This document shows, piece after piece, positions 16,901 to 22,145 of a stretch of DNA of 27,978 bases. The stretch lies in the NCBI RefSeq assembly GCF_943914015.1, contig NZ_CALUAK010000026.1:1-27978 (forward strand), in the 5' to 3' direction. The translations under genes were made by a program, and so were the position numbers. The DNA is from an uncultured Corynebacterium sp. (GTDB lineage Bacteria > Actinomycetota > Actinomycetes > Mycobacteriales > Mycobacteriaceae). The notes beneath the pieces were generated by a model. It was not told where the DNA came from. It worked only from the letters and a program-made list of their open reading frames with translations, and searched no databases. The stretch's first letter is position 1, and the number at the start of each line of letters is the position of its first letter.

Positions 16901-17393
16901 GCTCTACCTCATCCCGCTGGGTATCATCGGTCTGCTCACCCAGATCGAGCTGCCCCTCCCGGAGAGTGTCAAGCAGCAGCTGGATGCGCTGCGCCCGGCC
17001 AACCCCGGTGAGCAGCCACAGTTCATCAAGGACCTCAACGCCCAGTTCGCTAACTCGGGCATCAAGGTCAACGCCGGCGGTATCCTCACCATCCTCGGCC
17101 TGACCGCTGCGGCCGGCTTGGTTGGTGCTTACTACCTGTCCAAGTGCACCTCCGGCAAGGGCTGGGACTTCAGCGCCATCGAGACCGATGAGACCGGCAA
17201 CATCTTCTCCTCCGACGGCAACAAGACCCAGACGGGTGAGAAGACCACCGAGCTCGACCAGAATGGCAAGCCGAAGACCGGCGGCACCGCTAACCGCGCT
17301 GCCAGCGATGCCGAGACTGAGGCTCAGGAGGACACGGAGTACGCGGAGGAATCCGAATACACCGAGGAAACCGACACAACTGAATCCGAGTAA
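10941..17393 (+). CDS. Giant Rib/YPDG-repeat surface protein, 13 repeats
   Basis: The 2150-aa protein starts with a long export signal (basic n-region, hydrophobic core about 36-60, cleavage near VAQA at 64). An N-terminal adhesin-like domain (about 65-530) includes Cys509 and Cys524. Putative Ig-like He_PIG segments (about 575-725) carry GLPEGLSIDPKTGEITG. Thirteen diverged repeats of about 90-100 residues follow (about 732-1960), each with an x-Y start, a LPxGTxF core, an xWVxV-DG strand and a TYPDGT-type turn. The C-terminal module has Cys1975, two hydrophobic segments (about 1984-1999 and 2047-2068), Cys2069 and an acidic Glu/Thr tail. There is no LPxTG sortase motif, so membrane retention through the hydrophobic segments is more likely. 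Rib-type repeats usually form stalks projecting the N-terminal domain; adhesion is inferred. Tandem TAA stops and three hairpins follow. Confidence 0.93.
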   Translation: MNNTRLASGRMPGRISRAISGIGATDFLRRFSRSATAIVVSTAMAATGVVAVQASAPVAAVAQAQDRGNVPVDTPIKNAIHSPGHAWGDEYTVNGDIYIDREGTVRRYNNDDEKPNGIKVYAYWIDEDGTVSPTYYDVSRKLTNSDSQDGRYSIYLKPYTDAQGISHTFDANAREKLVVFTSRDELDVDGKHYTVAYQESYPVGTSTFRNLASWNSAQKHVINWMIALHEYPNQDDLSWLQKPKDQWQEAPKGEGSGYVAGLIWWNTWDAAGGTDSLSEVDGPIGDMRAKNVTVVGSYVNDEVTLLFDAWKKEHKNAPVEEFRAAQRQIVEDYEKIHGEGSAIAETVVTKTNKDGKYKLQFRGIYGDRASYNGTVTGNRHHQLAEYGAGSWAIGNVNSKHINRQYMYVYPVIGDLETGVLSANVNMGSWQTPMFDGVGTGRGTNVVNLSDGAHFILQARSNTFDVTPYNVTTNPATVGDTATVRATDLIPDYQYKVVWTDSAGNEVAKCDVASDNLGNIPANTCPLTVPDTIGSAETYTASLYAGRTLVQADSFLATRNDQANPYGSVGDPYTGHYKQEAADGRTMEYEAEGLPEGLSIDPKTGEITGTPTKVGTTVATIKAKQMKGGKVEQTFPKEIPFTITDTPLPNGKSRVPYTHKLATEGLPEGAEISNYIVNGAEGLTVNENGELTGLPAAAGEYNVIVRYTVKDGERTFTHQDRVKFVVDPSQATETNAEYPKVVVQQGTTETAKADKDFPARTTFQLAKDTPDWVSVDKDGVVTYKPGPDEKVGERLFNVTATFPDKSTRNYRLPVEVTPSDTHTYTPEYEGLELRQGKTGFIPAPVDAATKQALPEKSSFEKVSGEEWITVDPTTGVIKAVVPVDQKVGDYPVTVKVTFPDGSTGEAKTTVKVVDSYDNQFDPSYKDMEAVAGGAKVYGELPENAPADATYELIDPLGWTSVDPDNGQVTAQPPVDVKPGEYSQKIQVTYSDGTKETKEVAQKITVTANNADSVELAYGDEVTVRQEKEAKVPAPQVTKGELPANTLFTLDNQYDWLTIDGKTGEITAKPTNNTAADSYEIPVTVTFPDKSTKALSAKVKVVASDVTTYGTPQYDSVSVKPGGTAKVDRPKTTEGEALPEGTTFERVGTTPEWVTLNEDGSITVAPGGSVSDGSYEVPVTVTYPDGTKANAVATIQVGDTRAAEDEKNGVTEYEPKTVKQGETESATAKSSDEASYESVAELPEWVKLDKESGTLYYAPGFEVTPKEYQIPIRVTYDVDKSFRIVNAVVTVQATDKGSFDPKYADTTARQGDTLNIDTPRDTEGKVLPEGTTFTKEGGPSWATVNPDGTITGTVPADAPLKDYTIQVKAHYPDGTTDDLDAAVKVTKSYKDEFNPAYERITVAAGDSELGKEPTDVPAGSTFKLVDAPAWVTIGEKSGQVFVSPGKDVAPKVYKQRVEVIYPSGPSEVVTQEIEVTGNYADRFDGKINYEKVAEVAQTKSETIDPTVQGDLPSGTYYTLREESDWITVDPVTGAVTFSPGANQEVKTYDVPVIVHFRDDSELEITAQAKVVESDYSKHGDPKYDDIDTVTPGEDVHVNPPKDKNGNELPDGSKFEKDGTTPDWVVVNPDGSLDIDGKDAVPGTHEITVKVTYPDGTTGTAKTTVTVDGKLADKLDPQYDSLTLRQGKTGTIERPAALKDVDATFEVISSLPQGASLNEDGSILVDATNVKPYTQDILVKIHYTKDGSEDTAVAKVTVTESQSNEYQPIYKDKDVQQGGKVTFDAPKDANGKTIPSGTTYAPGEGNPDGVYVNPNTGEITYEPGANETPGKKKIDVVVTYPDGTSETITAEGNVTEYTTADSSKVTYPSLVPDRGTTVKSKPYIDLVETPGIEMNEIPEGTTFQVDQSKVPAGWTVKVVDQTTGEVEVTVPENAVTGVGQDIPVNVTFKDGSKQASKVTVTPKVASIAKETTFSIQRCFEDNDDWYTNPLLYLIPLGIIGLLTQIELPLPESVKQQLDALRPANPGEQPQFIKDLNAQFANSGIKVNAGGILTILGLTAAAGLVGAYYLSKCTSGKGWDFSAIETDETGNIFSSDGNKTQTGEKTTELDQNGKPKTGGTANRAASDAETEAQEDTEYAEESEYTEETDTTESE
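13134..16830 (+). repeat. Thirteen diverged Rib/YPDG domain-coding repeats
   Basis: The repeats have starts roughly every 280-290 bp and are recognised at protein level. Most end in a YPDGT-like turn (FPDKST, FPDGST, YSDGTK, YPDGTK, YPDGTT, YPDGTS, FKDGSK) followed by a V-x-V strand. They are diverged in DNA, which argues against recent slippage. Units 6, 9 and 11 have the most degenerate turns. Confidence 0.85.
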
Positions 17394-17399
17394 TAAATA

Positions 17400-17491
17400 G
17401 GGAGGCGCGCCACACGGCGTGCCTCCCTCACCTCGCGGTGGTGAACTGGTCCCACCACCGCATGGCGCCACCTCCGGGTGGCGCTTTTTTT
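17400..17491. terminator. Three consecutive hairpins between convergent genes
   Basis: Hairpin 1 pairs 17400-17411 with 17416-17427 (12 bp, one G-T pair). Hairpin 2 pairs 17435-17443 with 17453-17461 (9 bp). Hairpin 3 pairs 17465-17472 with 17477-17484 and runs into seven T residues (17485-17491), a textbook intrinsic terminator for the surface-protein gene. The minus-strand kinase stop codon (17490-17492) lies in that T-run, so its transcripts would meet the same hairpins. Confidence 0.92.
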
Positions 17492-18986
17492 ATTTCACTA
17501 GAGCCTTGTATAAGGCCTCAAAATTCGCCCGCAGCTCCCGGTAGTACTCGGCGTTCGCCTCAGTGGGGCAGATGCGCTCCCCAAACGGTGGCACGGCCCG
17601 ATCGACACCCGGGGCGATGATATTCAAGGCGATAAGCGCGGTGCCACGCAGCGTCGCCCGCTTCATGGCTAGGGGCACCACGTCGCAGCGCAGCGTGTCC
17701 GCGAGAATGTGGAGCCACGCCGGGTGGTCGGTAGTCACGCGCCCCGAGGCGATCACCCTCTCGGGCTGGGCACCGGCCTCGTCCAGCTCGTCGTAGATGC
17801 GACCGTAGGATACCGCGATGCCTTCGATGATTCCCCGCCACAGCCCCAGCGGTGTGGTGTCGTCGGTGATTCCCACCAGCGATGCCTTTGCTCCCGAGGC
17901 CCACCCCGTCGCCCGTTCCCCGGAGAAGAACGGCAGCACCTCGGGTGCATGGTCCGACGGTGCGCCCGCCAGTGTTTCCTCGATGTCCTCGTGGGGGAGC
18001 TTGACGACGGTCCGTTCCAGCCAGCTGATCGCGCGGCCCACGTCGTTGAGCGCCCCGCCGAGGATGACCTGGTCGCTCGAGACGCGATAACACCACAGCC
18101 CCTCGGGGATGTGCTCGGGTGCCTGGGGCAGCAAGACGCGCATGGCTCCCGACGTCGCCGCCGCCACCGCGATGGTGGAGGCATCGGTGGCTCCCGGGCC
18201 GACGTTGGATGGCCAGCCGTCGGGAATGCCATGGAACCATGGGATGGATTCGAGGGCGGGCCATGGTAGGCCGGTGGGGAAGGCTGGTTCGGTGGGCAGG
18301 CGCAGCGGCGCGATCATGGATTCCGGTACGCCACAGGCAGTCAGAACCTCGGTATCGAGGGCACCCGTGTGCGCGTTGACGATTCCGCTCCACGCGCCGG
18401 TGGACGTGGCCAGTCCTTCGATTCCTGCGAGTTTGAGGTAGACGTACTCGCCGATGGTCATGACTCGCCAGGTCTTTTCCCACAGCTCAGGGAACTGGTC
18501 TTGCACCCACAGGAACCGCGCTGGGTGGTAGCTCGTGTGTGCGCGCACTCCGGTCCGCTGGTGGTACGCACCCACGTCGGCACGCTTTTCTAGCTTTTCG
18601 ACGTACGGTGCGCACCGTGAGTCCGCATAGGTTGCGCACGGTGTCAATGCTTGTTTTTGCTTGTCGACGAGAAGGAAACTCGACGCAAACGAATCAAAAC
18701 ACACCCCAGAGATCCTAAGATCCTTGTCCTCAGCGAAGGCGACGATATTTTCTACGATCCGTCGGCACTCGTCGGCTATCTGATCGGCATCGATGGTGCT
18801 GCGCCCGTCGTGCCCCGTGGTGAACTCGTGCGCGATCCGCTGCTTCGACCCTTTCACAGGGCAGCCGGTGGCATCGTACAGGCCGCCACGGGAGGCTGTG
18901 GAGCCGACATCCATGGCCAGGACGAACGGCGCGGTCGCATTCTTTAGCTTGATAGACATGGTGGGAATCTTGGGGGTATCAGCCAT
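17490..18986 (-). CDS. FGGY-family carbohydrate kinase (gluconokinase/xylulokinase-like)
   Basis: The 498-aa protein is a cytosolic ATP-dependent sugar kinase of the ASKHA superfamily. The N-terminal phosphate loop AMDVGSTASRG (24-34) has Asp26. The sugar-binding YADSR (120-124) follows. Asp256 in PDGWPSNVG aligns with the GDG catalytic-base motif, followed by ATSGAMRV (277-284). The C-terminal FFSGERATGW and ASGRVTTDHPAWLHILAD blocks are typical of the family. The TSG-A-x-RV element favours gluconate-kinase-like members, but the substrate cannot be fixed from sequence. ATG 18986 is preceded by TACACT at seven bases, suggesting a leaderless transcript; ATG 18959 is a possible alternative. No sugar transporter or regulator lies next to it, which is unusual for a catabolic kinase. 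Confidence 0.9.
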   Translation of the reverse strand: MADTPKIPTMSIKLKNATAPFVLAMDVGSTASRGGLYDATGCPVKGSKQRIAHEFTTGHDGRSTIDADQIADECRRIVENIVAFAEDKDLRISGVCFDSFASSFLLVDKQKQALTPCATYADSRCAPYVEKLEKRADVGAYHQRTGVRAHTSYHPARFLWVQDQFPELWEKTWRVMTIGEYVYLKLAGIEGLATSTGAWSGIVNAHTGALDTEVLTACGVPESMIAPLRLPTEPAFPTGLPWPALESIPWFHGIPDGWPSNVGPGATDASTIAVAAATSGAMRVLLPQAPEHIPEGLWCYRVSSDQVILGGALNDVGRAISWLERTVVKLPHEDIEETLAGAPSDHAPEVLPFFSGERATGWASGAKASLVGITDDTTPLGLWRGIIEGIAVSYGRIYDELDEAGAQPERVIASGRVTTDHPAWLHILADTLRCDVVPLAMKRATLRGTALIALNIIAPGVDRAVPPFGERICPTEANAEYYRELRANFEALYKALVK

Positions 18987-19140
18987 GAATCCCAGTGTAT
19001 TGGTGGAGGGGTAGTTTCGGGGGGGGAGCGGGGTTAACCTGGGGTGAATTCATGGTGACGGTTAGCTTTCATCTGGTGCTTTCGGGGTACAAAGCCAATA
19101 CCCTTAGTAGCGGTTTAGATAGAAAGATGGGGAGCACACC

Positions 19141-19569
19141 ATGACACGTGGATACCTAGTTCAACCTGATCTGACGGCAAAGGCCATCGAGTTTGATATT
19201 GACAACGCCGCCGAATACATCGGTGGCACTGCGGAGGATCGCGTGGCTGTAGCCTTCCAGCAGCGCGAGAATGCGACACTCGCTGCATTGCACATGACGC
19301 ACGAGCAAGGGGACGGTGTGGAACCGAACGCCGTGGCATCGATGGCGAAGAACGAAGCCGCTACGGGCAACTCCGCTTTCTTTACTGATCCGACCACCGC
19401 CGTCATCGGCCCTGTTATTTTCGTTGGCCCGGAGGGGGAAGACATTTCCTTCGCCCAGATTGCGCTTGTCGACGACGGCATCCGCGCCGTCAAGAACTAC
19501 ATGGAGGACGAGCCAGAGGACTTCGCCCTGTGGCGCGCGGCTGCCCTCAACCTTCCTGAGCCCCAGTAG
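19141..19569 (+). CDS. Conserved-looking protein of unknown function
   Basis: I do not recognise this 142-aa protein. It appears soluble and acidic, with no signal peptide, Cys or membrane segment. The layout suggests an alpha/beta fold: a tRNA/NTP-unlike N-terminus (MTRGYLVQPDLTAKAIEFD), a VAVAFQQRENATLAAL strand-helix, a TAVIGPVIFVGPEGED strand-turn (85-101), and an acidic C-terminal helix rich in Glu and Asp. ATG 19141 has GGGGAG (19129-19134) upstream. It is divergent from the kinase gene across a 154-bp gap. A perfect 7-bp stem with a two-base loop follows directly after the stop. Confidence 0.75.
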   Translation: MTRGYLVQPDLTAKAIEFDIDNAAEYIGGTAEDRVAVAFQQRENATLAALHMTHEQGDGVEPNAVASMAKNEAATGNSAFFTDPTTAVIGPVIFVGPEGEDISFAQIALVDDGIRAVKNYMEDEPEDFALWRAAALNLPEPQ

Positions 19570-19570
19570 C

Positions 19571-19586
19571 TGCCCGGAACCGGGCA
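19571..19586 (+). terminator. Tight GC hairpin after the 142-aa gene
   Basis: TGCCCGGAACCGGGCA is a perfect inverted repeat two bases after the stop codon at 19567-19569. It lacks a T-run, so termination is plausible but unproven; with only two central bases some pairs would open to form the loop. Confidence 0.45.
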
Positions 19587-19616
19587 AGAATGTAGTGATT
19601 ATGGCCACACTGCGGG

Positions 19617-19625
19617 TACTATGAT
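19617..19625 (+). promoter_or_regulatory. -10 element of a probable leaderless transcript
   Basis: TACTATGAT contains two overlapping -10 hexamers (TACTAT, TATGAT). The second ends five bases before GTG 19631, and no Shine-Dalgarno sequence precedes that start. The spacing fits transcription starting at or next to the start codon. Confidence 0.5.
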
Positions 19626-19630
19626 CGTTC

Positions 19631-20587
19631 GTGACTGAGAAATTCCGCCAACTTCCTCCGCCCGGCCCAGCCTGGGGCGGAAGCCTCATGGGGACATCCA
19701 TTGTGGCCCGCCTCCTCGTCGAGGAGCACCTGCTATTCCTCGCCGGCATCTTTGTCGCCATAGCCTGCGTCATTCTCGCGGAACTTACTGTCGGCTTCGC
19801 CCGCTTCCGCGAGCCTAGTTTTCGACGCACAACTATGGCCGAGTGGTCGATGTACTTCATCGGCATCCTGGCCCTCGGCGCGGCGCTATCCGGGATCACC
19901 GGCAACAATCTCTTCCGGCTTATCGGCTTTTGGATCGGCGGCCCTGTCACGGTCGTCACCTGGGCAATCCAGCTCACCCGTTTCCATGGCGCACCGAAAT
20001 TCACGTGGGGTCTGCCGCTTGTCGGCCCGATGATCTCCGCCTCCGTTGCCGGGTGGCTCGCTCGCGACTACGGCAGCACGTACCACGTCATGGGCACGGT
20101 GTTGTTCTGTATGTCCCTGTTTACTGCTGTTCCCACGTTTGCCCGTGTGTATTGGGCTGCGTGGCACGGCAAGGTGGATTTCACGGGTGCCAAGTCTGCC
20201 ACGGCGTGGGTGCCGCTTGGCGTCGTTGGCCAGTCGACCACCGCAATGCAGATTCTTTACCCCGGTTCTTTTTCCATCCTGTATGGGCGGGTTGCCCTCG
20301 TCATCGCCATCCCCCTGGCGATCTACGCTATGACAATCTTCTACCCCAATGCGGCCCGGTGGGTTGCCTACTCACCTGCGTGGTGGTCATGCACGTTCCC
20401 GCCGGGAACCGTCAGCATGGGTGGCCACCAGGTCGCGCTCGTCAGCGGTTCGCATTGGCTCGACGTGGTGGCGCTCAGCATCCCCGTGGTGCTCATCGCC
20501 CACTGGGGATTATGTGCCAGCCGGTTTATTAGCTGGGTTACAGACCGAGGGCGGCCTGAATCGCGGGTGTTAGACCCATCGCGCTGA
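19631..20587 (+). CDS. TDT/SLAC1-family (TehA-like) anion channel or transporter
   Basis: The 318-aa membrane protein has about eight to ten hydrophobic segments. Its signature block PAWWSCTFPPGTVSMGG near 257-273 matches the F-P-WWS-FP-GT pattern of the tellurite-resistance/dicarboxylate transporter (TDT) family, which includes bacterial TehA and plant SLAC1. Family members move anions such as malate, sulfite, nitrate or chloride; the ion here is not determinable. GTG 19631 begins a soluble 25-residue N-terminus before the first membrane segment (about 28-50). The last 50 bp overlap the end of the convergent secreted-protein gene. The final 18 residues form a polar cytosolic tail encoded largely within that overlap. 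Confidence 0.85.
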   Translation: MTEKFRQLPPPGPAWGGSLMGTSIVARLLVEEHLLFLAGIFVAIACVILAELTVGFARFREPSFRRTTMAEWSMYFIGILALGAALSGITGNNLFRLIGFWIGGPVTVVTWAIQLTRFHGAPKFTWGLPLVGPMISASVAGWLARDYGSTYHVMGTVLFCMSLFTAVPTFARVYWAAWHGKVDFTGAKSATAWVPLGVVGQSTTAMQILYPGSFSILYGRVALVIAIPLAIYAMTIFYPNAARWVAYSPAWWSCTFPPGTVSMGGHQVALVSGSHWLDVVALSIPVVLIAHWGLCASRFISWVTDRGRPESRVLDPSR

Positions 20588-21059
20588 CGAGTGCTGCGAT
20601 GCCGCCGAGGAGTGCACCGACGGCGGCAATCGAGAAGCCAGCGGTGACGCCGGGGTTCTCGGAGAGCTTTGAGGAACCGAGGACGTCTGCGACGACGACC
20701 CGCAGTGCACCGTCGTTAACGTTCACCATGCCGGGTGCGCCAACGAGGGCGTTGACCCCATCCTTCTCGATGCCCTTGAAGGCACCCTCGTGAATGTTGG
20801 CGTTTTCGATGCCGTTGGCCTTGATGCCGTCTTTTTCGATGCCCTTAATGGCGCCTTCTGCGACGGTTGCGTTCTCGATTCCATTGACCTTGACGGCGTC
20901 CTTTTCTACGCCGACAACCTTGTTGTTAGATACAGCATCTTTCTGTACGCCCGTGATCGGGTTGTTGTGGATATCTGCAATGGCGGCGGAGGCGGGCAGT
21001 GCCTGGAGTGCCAGACCAAGAGCGAGAACGGGGGCGAGGGTGCGGGTGATCTTCTTCAT
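20538..21059 (-). CDS. Secreted protein with internal GIEKDGIKxNGIENA repeats and hydrophobic C-terminus
   Basis: I do not recognise this 173-aa protein. A Sec signal peptide (1-25) ends at LPASA. The mature part has imperfect 23-residue repeats at 50-72 and 73-95 (GxEKDxxKxNGIENAxxxEG), a degenerate copy from 96 to about 120, and a partial copy at 37-49. A glycine-rich hydrophobic stretch (about 138-165) ends the protein without charged residues, so it could be a membrane anchor or membrane-active segment. The regular Asn-Gly-Ile-x-Asn spacing is compatible with a beta-solenoid, but that is inference. GAAAGG precedes ATG 21059. It is the second gene of a minus-strand pair, 15 bp after the 193-aa secreted protein. 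Confidence 0.85.
   Translation of the reverse strand: MKKITRTLAPVLALGLALQALPASAAIADIHNNPITGVQKDAVSNNKVVGVEKDAVKVNGIENATVAEGAIKGIEKDGIKANGIENANIHEGAFKGIEKDGVNALVGAPGMVNVNDGALRVVVADVLGSSKLSENPGVTAGFSIAAVGALLGGIAALVSAMGLTPAIQAALGL
20700..20912 (-). repeat. Three tandem 69-bp coding repeats
   Basis: Residues 50-72 (20844-20912) and 73-95 (20775-20843) of the secreted protein are two 23-residue units differing at only about nine positions. A third, degenerate unit occupies about 20700-20774. The pattern suggests internal duplication of a short structural unit. Confidence 0.7.
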
Positions 21060-21074
21060 TGTGGAAACCTTTCT

Positions 21075-21656
21075 TTACTTGCCGAGTTTTGCGAGCTGCT
21101 TCTCCAGCTCCCTGGCATATTCCATGTAGTACTTTGTGTTTTCAGAGACAGTCGAGGGGTCGGGGTTGCCGGGTGTCAGGCTGATTCCAGACGACAGCAG
21201 TGAGCTTGTCGACGCATCCGGCTCCGGCTCCGGCGGCGGTGCCTGCTGCACGCGGGTGCTGGCTTGTGCTGTGCCGAGGACGGTGCCATCGTCGGCGGTC
21301 GCCGTGAACTCGAGTGTGTGCGCCTCGGTAGATGGCGTGTCCCACGTGATGTTCTTGAAGATGGCAAATCCGTGGTTGAAACGGGCGGTGTAGGCGGTCT
21401 TCGCCCCGTCAATGGTGACGGTTACGTTGCCGTGGATCCTGTCTGCTCGCTCCCCATCGGCGCCGACGTACTGCAGTGAGTACCCGGCTTTCTGCCCGGT
21501 GAGGACATCGGTATCGGCGTACAAGAGGTGGAGTCCCTGCGGCTGGACCTGGTTCGCGGTTGCGGGGGCCGGCTCGGCGAGGGTGACTGGCTGAGTGAAA
21601 GTTAAAGGCACAAGAGTGGAGACGCATACGAGGAGTAAAGCGGATCTCTGGTGCAT
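21075..21656 (-). CDS. Secreted protein with an Ig-like beta-sandwich segment
   Basis: The 193-aa protein is of unknown function. It has a signal peptide (MHQRSALLLVCVSTLVPLTF onward, cleavage probably near residue 29 before EPAPA). A predicted all-beta region (about 40-130) has alternating hydrophobic residues in VTVTIDG and LEFTATADDGTVLG, typical of an Ig-like fold. A Pro/Glu linker (PPPEPEPD) and a C-terminal charged helix (YARELEKQLAKLGK) follow. ATG 21656 is chosen because GGGAGA lies eight bases upstream; ATG 21671 and TTG 21674 are possible but would put extra polar residues before the signal peptide. It leads a two-gene unit divergent from feoA, sharing the region with DtxR and GlxR sites. 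Confidence 0.82.
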   Translation of the reverse strand: MHQRSALLLVCVSTLVPLTFTQPVTLAEPAPATANQVQPQGLHLLYADTDVLTGQKAGYSLQYVGADGERADRIHGNVTVTIDGAKTAYTARFNHGFAIFKNITWDTPSTEAHTLEFTATADDGTVLGTAQASTRVQQAPPPEPEPDASTSSLLSSGISLTPGNPDPSTVSENTKYYMEYARELEKQLAKLGK

Positions 21657-21674
21657 GGGCGATTCTCCCATCAA

Positions 21675-21708
21675 ATTAGAGTTGACCTGTAGGGTAGCAA
21701 CAACTCTA
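21675..21708 (-). promoter_or_regulatory. Promoter of the secreted pair, overlapped by an 8-bp inverted repeat
   Basis: On the minus strand TTGTTG (21703-21698) and TCTAAT (21680-21675) are separated by exactly 17 bp. TAGAGTTG (21677-21684) and CAACTCTA (21701-21708) form perfect 8-bp arms 16 bp apart that cover both hexamers. This placement would suit a repressor site. A weak DtxR-like match (11 of 19) also lies at 21689-21707. Confidence 0.55.
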
Positions 21709-21759
21709 TCCGAGGTTCACCCCCTAGTTTGTGGACCCAAAGTACCGGCGTGTCGCTTT

Positions 21760-21775
21760 TGTGAAAAAACTCACA
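21760..21775. promoter_or_regulatory. GlxR (CRP-type) operator
   Basis: TGTGAAAAAACTCACA has both conserved half-sites of the TGTGA-N6-TCACA consensus bound by GlxR, the cAMP-responsive global regulator of corynebacteria. It lies about 80 bp upstream of the -10 of the secreted pair and about 110 bp upstream of feoA. Which promoter it affects is not clear. Confidence 0.7.
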
Positions 21776-21808
21776 GCCCCAGGCTTAGGGTATTTTAAAC
21801 TCACCTAG

Positions 21809-21827
21809 TAAGGTGAGACTTGCCTAG
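21809..21827. promoter_or_regulatory. DtxR-type iron-dependent operator
   Basis: TAAGGTGAGACTTGCCTAG matches 14 of 19 positions of the DtxR consensus (TWAGGTTAGSCTAACCTWA), including the outer AGGT and CCT elements. It is 57 bp before feoA, where an iron-loaded DtxR would repress ferrous iron uptake. An overlapping perfect repeat, CTCACCTAGTAAGGTGAG (21800-21817), adds secondary symmetry. Confidence 0.75.
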
Positions 21828-21884
21828 CAAATACTTAGTCCAGGATAACTATCACTGGAGCCAGCTTTTGAAAGGAAGTTGACC

Positions 21885-22070
21885 ATGACGGCGATCACTT
21901 CGATGCCTACCCGCCCCGAGGTTTCACGGCGCCTTGCTGAACTCGGTCTGCGTCGCAACGTTGACGTTCAGCTTGGTGGCAAGACTTCCGGCGGTGGCCG
22001 TGTGGTCAGCGTCGGCAAGAGACGTTACGCGCTGGATAAAGCGACCCTTCGCTCGCTCGGTCTCATCTAA
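21885..22070 (+). CDS. feoA: Short FeoA-domain protein
   Basis: FeoA is a small SH3-like cytosolic protein thought to support FeoB. The 61-aa product has the RRLAELGLRRNVDVQLGGK segment (about 11-30), matching the FeoA/MntR-C core L-x-E-LGL-R-G-x-V, then a glycine-rich loop and VGKRRYALDKATLRSLGL. It is shorter than the typical 75-85 residues, mainly in the N-terminal L-x-D/G-x-v part. ATG 21885 has AAAGGAA seven bases upstream. The gene lies 75 bp before feoB and downstream of the DtxR site. Confidence 0.82.
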   Translation: MTAITSMPTRPEVSRRLAELGLRRNVDVQLGGKTSGGGRVVSVGKRRYALDKATLRSLGLI

Positions 22071-22145
22071 TTTTCTTTCCTGTGGCGGCGTGCGGGGTGG
22101 GGTCCGGTGCCGTCTTTCCGTTTTTATACTAGGGGATTATTTACC

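Noticed and set aside
12087..17471. Open frame of 1794 codons on the minus strand, antisense to the surface-protein gene
   Set aside because: It is a by-product of the plus-strand codon bias in a repetitive GC-rich gene. It has no signal peptide, no known motifs and no ribosome-binding site, and its repeats mirror those of the plus-strand protein.
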